A stretch of DNA of 16,290 bases from an uncultured beta proteobacterium (lineage in GTDB: Bacteria > Pseudomonadota > Gammaproteobacteria > Burkholderiales > Burkholderiaceae), in NCBI GenBank assembly GCA_903843315.1, contig CAIMPQ010000158.1, positions 1 to 16,290 on the forward strand. Reading direction: 5' to 3'. A model generated the notes under the pieces. It was not told the origin of the DNA and made no database searches. It saw only the letters and a list, made by a program, of their open reading frames with translations. Below, in pieces: positions 14,262 to 16,290 of the stretch. A program made the translations under genes and the position numbers. How positions within the stretch are numbered: position 1 is the first letter of the stretch; every line of letters begins with the position of its first letter.

Positions 14262-15251
14262 TTAGTCCGGAATGTTCGACTTGCGAATGATTGGACCCCA
14301 AACGTTGATTTCTGCTTCGAGGTGAGACTTAAGACCGGCAGGGGTCATCTTCTCTGGTGAAACAATATCAATGTTGGCATCTTCCAAACGTTTTTTGACA
14401 TCAGGTGTATTGAGTGCTTTCTTCAAGGCAGCATTCAACTTATCCAAAATCGGTTTTGGAACACCTTTTGGTGTGTACATACCATGCCAAACTTTGACTT
14501 CAAAACCTTTGAGACCTTGCTCGTTCAGGGTTGGCACATTCGGAATTGCTGGTAAGCGCTTCATCGTGGTGGTGCCGTAAGCCTTAACGCGACCATCTTT
14601 GATGTAAGGAATCGTTTGCGTAGTTTGATCACATAAGAGATCCACTTGACCACCCAATAGGTCGGTAAGGGCAGGGCCAGTTCCTTTGTAAGGAACATTG
14701 GTTAGCTTCACACCCATGCGGCTCTGAAACAATAATCCACACAGTTGAGATACTGCACCTGGACCTGCGTTGGCCATCGTGACTTTAGAGCCATTGGCTC
14801 TGATGTAGGCTTCTAATTCTTTAAAGTTGTTTGCTGGTAAATCTTTTTTACCCAAGAGCACCATCGGTACATCAGCAACTTGACCGATATAGTCAAAGCT
14901 TGTCAGAGGATCATAAGGGAGCTTGTCATACAGTGCATTCGCCGTAGCCATACCCATATGATGCAAATAAATCGTGTAGCCATCAGGCGCTGCACGAGCT
15001 ACTTTAGTGCTGGCGATTGTTCCACCTGCGCCATTGACGTTTTCAACCACCACTGTTTGGCCTAAAGCCTGTCCCATTGGAACTGCAATTAAGCGGGCAA
15101 CAGTGTCTGTTGGTCCACCAGCAGCAAAAGGAACGATTAATGTAATGTTTTTAGTCGGCCAGTCAGCTTGAGCAAGGGCGTTACCACTAAGAAATAGGCC
15201 AGCAGTGAGCGCCGCCGCGATTCCGGAAAATACTAATTTCTGAATTTTCAT
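14262..15251 (-). CDS. Bug family (TctC-like) periplasmic solute-binding protein
   Basis: A 329-residue extracytoplasmic binding protein of the tripartite tricarboxylate transporter type, expanded in betaproteobacteria. The signal peptide (MKIQKLVFSG, then an Ala-rich core) is cut near ALA|QA (25-27). The mature protein shows family blocks: WPTKNITLIVPFAAGGPTDT (loop binding the ligand carboxylate), GQTVVVENVNGAGGTIA, APDGYTIYLHHMGMA, LTNVPYKGTGPALTDLLGGQVDLLCD, VPTLNEQG and VWHGMYTPKGVP. The ligand is probably a carboxylate but cannot be named. No TctA/TctB membrane genes are in the window. An ATG at 15263 opens the longest frame, but GGAG (15258-15261) overlaps it and lies six bases before the ATG at 15251, the start chosen. 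A 66-bp gap separates it from the CitE-like gene upstream. Confidence 0.93.
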   Translation of the reverse strand: MKIQKLVFSGIAAALTAGLFLSGNALAQADWPTKNITLIVPFAAGGPTDTVARLIAVPMGQALGQTVVVENVNGAGGTIASTKVARAAPDGYTIYLHHMGMATANALYDKLPYDPLTSFDYIGQVADVPMVLLGKKDLPANNFKELEAYIRANGSKVTMANAGPGAVSQLCGLLFQSRMGVKLTNVPYKGTGPALTDLLGGQVDLLCDQTTQTIPYIKDGRVKAYGTTTMKRLPAIPNVPTLNEQGLKGFEVKVWHGMYTPKGVPKPILDKLNAALKKALNTPDVKKRLEDANIDIVSPEKMTPAGLKSHLEAEINVWGPIIRKSNIPD

Positions 15252-15257
15252 TTTGAT

Positions 15258-15261
15258 CTCC
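15258..15261 (-). promoter_or_regulatory. Shine-Dalgarno deciding the Bug gene start
   Basis: GGAG on the minus strand, six bases from the ATG at 15251; it overlaps the alternative ATG at 15263. A TATATA hexamer just upstream (15268-15273) is a possible -10 element. Confidence 0.6.
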
Positions 15262-15317
15262 ATATCTTATATAGACCAATTCTGCCAGTTTTATAGCTTT
15301 TTTGATATGGGCTTAGC

Positions 15318-16163
15318 CTAGCGTTTACCAGCAAGTGCAATGGTTCTTTGGGCGAGCAACACAACAGGGCGATCAATCATCCGGCCATCGAGCTTAACGG
15401 CACCCCCTTTTGATGCTTGATCTGCATCAATTACCCGCTGAGCCCAAGCCACTTCCTCTTCTGTGGGCATGAAGGCATTCTTGACAATCTGCACTTGCTT
15501 TGGATGGATACACAATTTGCCACCAAAGCCTAAGCGTTTTGCACGCTCAGCATCATCAGTAATGCGTTCAAGATCATCGGTAGAGGGCGTAACCCCATCA
15601 ATAGGAGGGGCGATTTGCGCCACCCGCGAGGCTAAAACAATTTGATAACGCGCAGTTTGTAATTGAGATTCTTGCAGATCGCAAACCATACCAAGGTCGG
15701 CTTGCAAATCTAGATTACCTATTGCCAATCGAATCACTTGATTCGCGCTGGCAATTTCGCGTAGGCGATCAAGGCCAATGGCGGTTTCAATCATCGGAAT
15801 GATGGCAGTGTTGGGCAGAATTAAAGCGGCACCATTGATTTGATCCATGGATTCGCTTTTCGGAATGAGAAGGCAGCCAACATCGAGTTCTTGTGCCAGG
15901 ATTAAATCGGCTGCGTAAAAATGAGTGCCTGGTGCATTCGTGCGAATTACCAAGCGTTTCTTTTGCTCAGCGTTAAAAGTTGGCCAAGCAGTTCTAATGG
16001 CATCGCGAGCAGATTTTTTATCCTCTTCTGGAACCGCATCCTCTAGATCGATCACTACACCTGCCGCACCGCTATCCAGCGCCTTAATAAAACGCTCAGG
16101 ACGTGTGCCTGGTACAAATAAAAAGTTACTACAAAAACCTAAGGGTGTATCTAATGGATTCAT
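15318..16163 (-). CDS. HpcH/HpaI aldolase / CitE-like CoA-ester lyase
   Basis: A 281-residue TIM-barrel lyase of the citrate lyase beta / malyl-CoA lyase family, which cleaves beta-hydroxyacyl-CoA compounds. The family opening NFLFVPGTRPERFIKAL (13-29) carries the substrate-phosphate Arg21. GVVIDLEDAVPEEDKKSAR (35-53) has the DLED motif. The magnesium ligands appear as Glu126 (PMIETAIG) and Asp152 in GNLDLQADLG, which keeps the GxxDxxxDxG pattern. CIHPKQV closes the core. The protein is full length. No citrate lyase alpha or gamma subunit lies nearby, so a stand-alone citramalyl-, malyl- or similar CoA lyase is more likely than citrate lyase. No Shine-Dalgarno is visible. It starts 16 bases after the stop of an upstream gene, implying cotranscription, and is followed by the Bug gene. 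Confidence 0.85.
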   Translation of the reverse strand: MNPLDTPLGFCSNFLFVPGTRPERFIKALDSGAAGVVIDLEDAVPEEDKKSARDAIRTAWPTFNAEQKKRLVIRTNAPGTHFYAADLILAQELDVGCLLIPKSESMDQINGAALILPNTAIIPMIETAIGLDRLREIASANQVIRLAIGNLDLQADLGMVCDLQESQLQTARYQIVLASRVAQIAPPIDGVTPSTDDLERITDDAERAKRLGFGGKLCIHPKQVQIVKNAFMPTEEEVAWAQRVIDADQASKGGAVKLDGRMIDRPVVLLAQRTIALAGKR

Positions 16164-16179
16164 AAATAGCGATATTGGA

Positions 16180-16290
16180 CTAATTGTGGGGAAGTAGAGG
16201 GCCTATCTTGGTCTGTTTGCGGATATTCCACAAGAGATCGATGGCTTTAGCCATTTCGGCAGGACTTGCGCCCCCGCTAAATGCGGCTAG
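16180..16290 (-). CDS. 3' end of an unrecognised gene, truncated by window
   Basis: The minus-strand frame is open from the window edge to a TAG at 16180-16182, giving 36 C-terminal residues: an AFSGGASPAEMAKAIDL stretch, then LLWNIRKQTKIGPLLPHN. Its composition looks like real protein with an amphipathic helix, and the stop lies 16 bases before the CitE-like start, which fits an operon. The fragment is too short to assign a family. Confidence 0.55.
   Translation of the reverse strand, partial: LAAFSGGASPAEMAKAIDLLWNIRKQTKIGPLLPHN

Noticed and set aside
1..16290. CRISPR arrays, tRNA or rRNA genes, insertion sequences, prophage genes
   Set aside because: No regularly spaced repeats, no recognisable tRNA arms or CCA ends, no transposase-like frames and no terminal inverted repeats were seen by eye on either strand.

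Overview
The window looks like a chromosomal segment of a freshwater betaproteobacterium of the Polynucleobacter / Burkholderiaceae type. This is inferred from the moderate GC content, the compact gene packing, a Bug-type (TctC) binding protein, and protein sequences that read like that lineage. No database search was possible. There are fifteen protein-coding genes, two of them cut by the window edges. I saw no RNA genes, insertion sequences, CRISPR arrays or prophage genes, and no gene-free stretch longer than about 300 bases.

Left part (1-4497). The 3' two thirds of hemN (oxygen-independent coproporphyrinogen III oxidase) is followed by ompW (small outer-membrane beta-barrel). Two perfect FNR/ANR-type boxes lie between them, so this end looks like part of an oxygen-responsive regulon. 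ompW ends in a strong intrinsic terminator. A small P-loop kinase-like protein (minus strand) and the ABC-F ATPase uup (plus strand) then diverge from a 101-bp region.

Middle part (4513-10420). Seven genes run on the minus strand. In transcription order they are fccA and fccB (monoheme cytochrome and flavoprotein of sulfide dehydrogenase, ending in a terminator), a PsiE-like membrane protein, a pirin, a UxaA/GarD-family sugar-acid dehydratase, and the cbpA-cbpM co-chaperone/modulator pair. They are probably several short transcription units.

Right part (10603-16290). A three-gene plus-strand operon diverges from fccA. It encodes a family-39-type polyprenyl-phosphate-sugar glycosyltransferase, a membrane-anchored sialidase-like (BNR) protein and a seven-helix membrane protein of unknown function. 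The genes overlap through ATGA stop/start junctions, and the operon ends at a shared bidirectional terminator. This is the most intriguing unit, because its gene content and tight coupling suggest an undescribed envelope-glycan modification system. On the minus strand beyond it lie a Bug-family solute-binding protein, a CitE-like lyase and the tail of an unrecognised gene, suggesting an organic-acid uptake and catabolism locus.

Starts of fccA, psiE and the Bug gene were moved from the longest reading frame to the ATG best placed behind a Shine-Dalgarno sequence.
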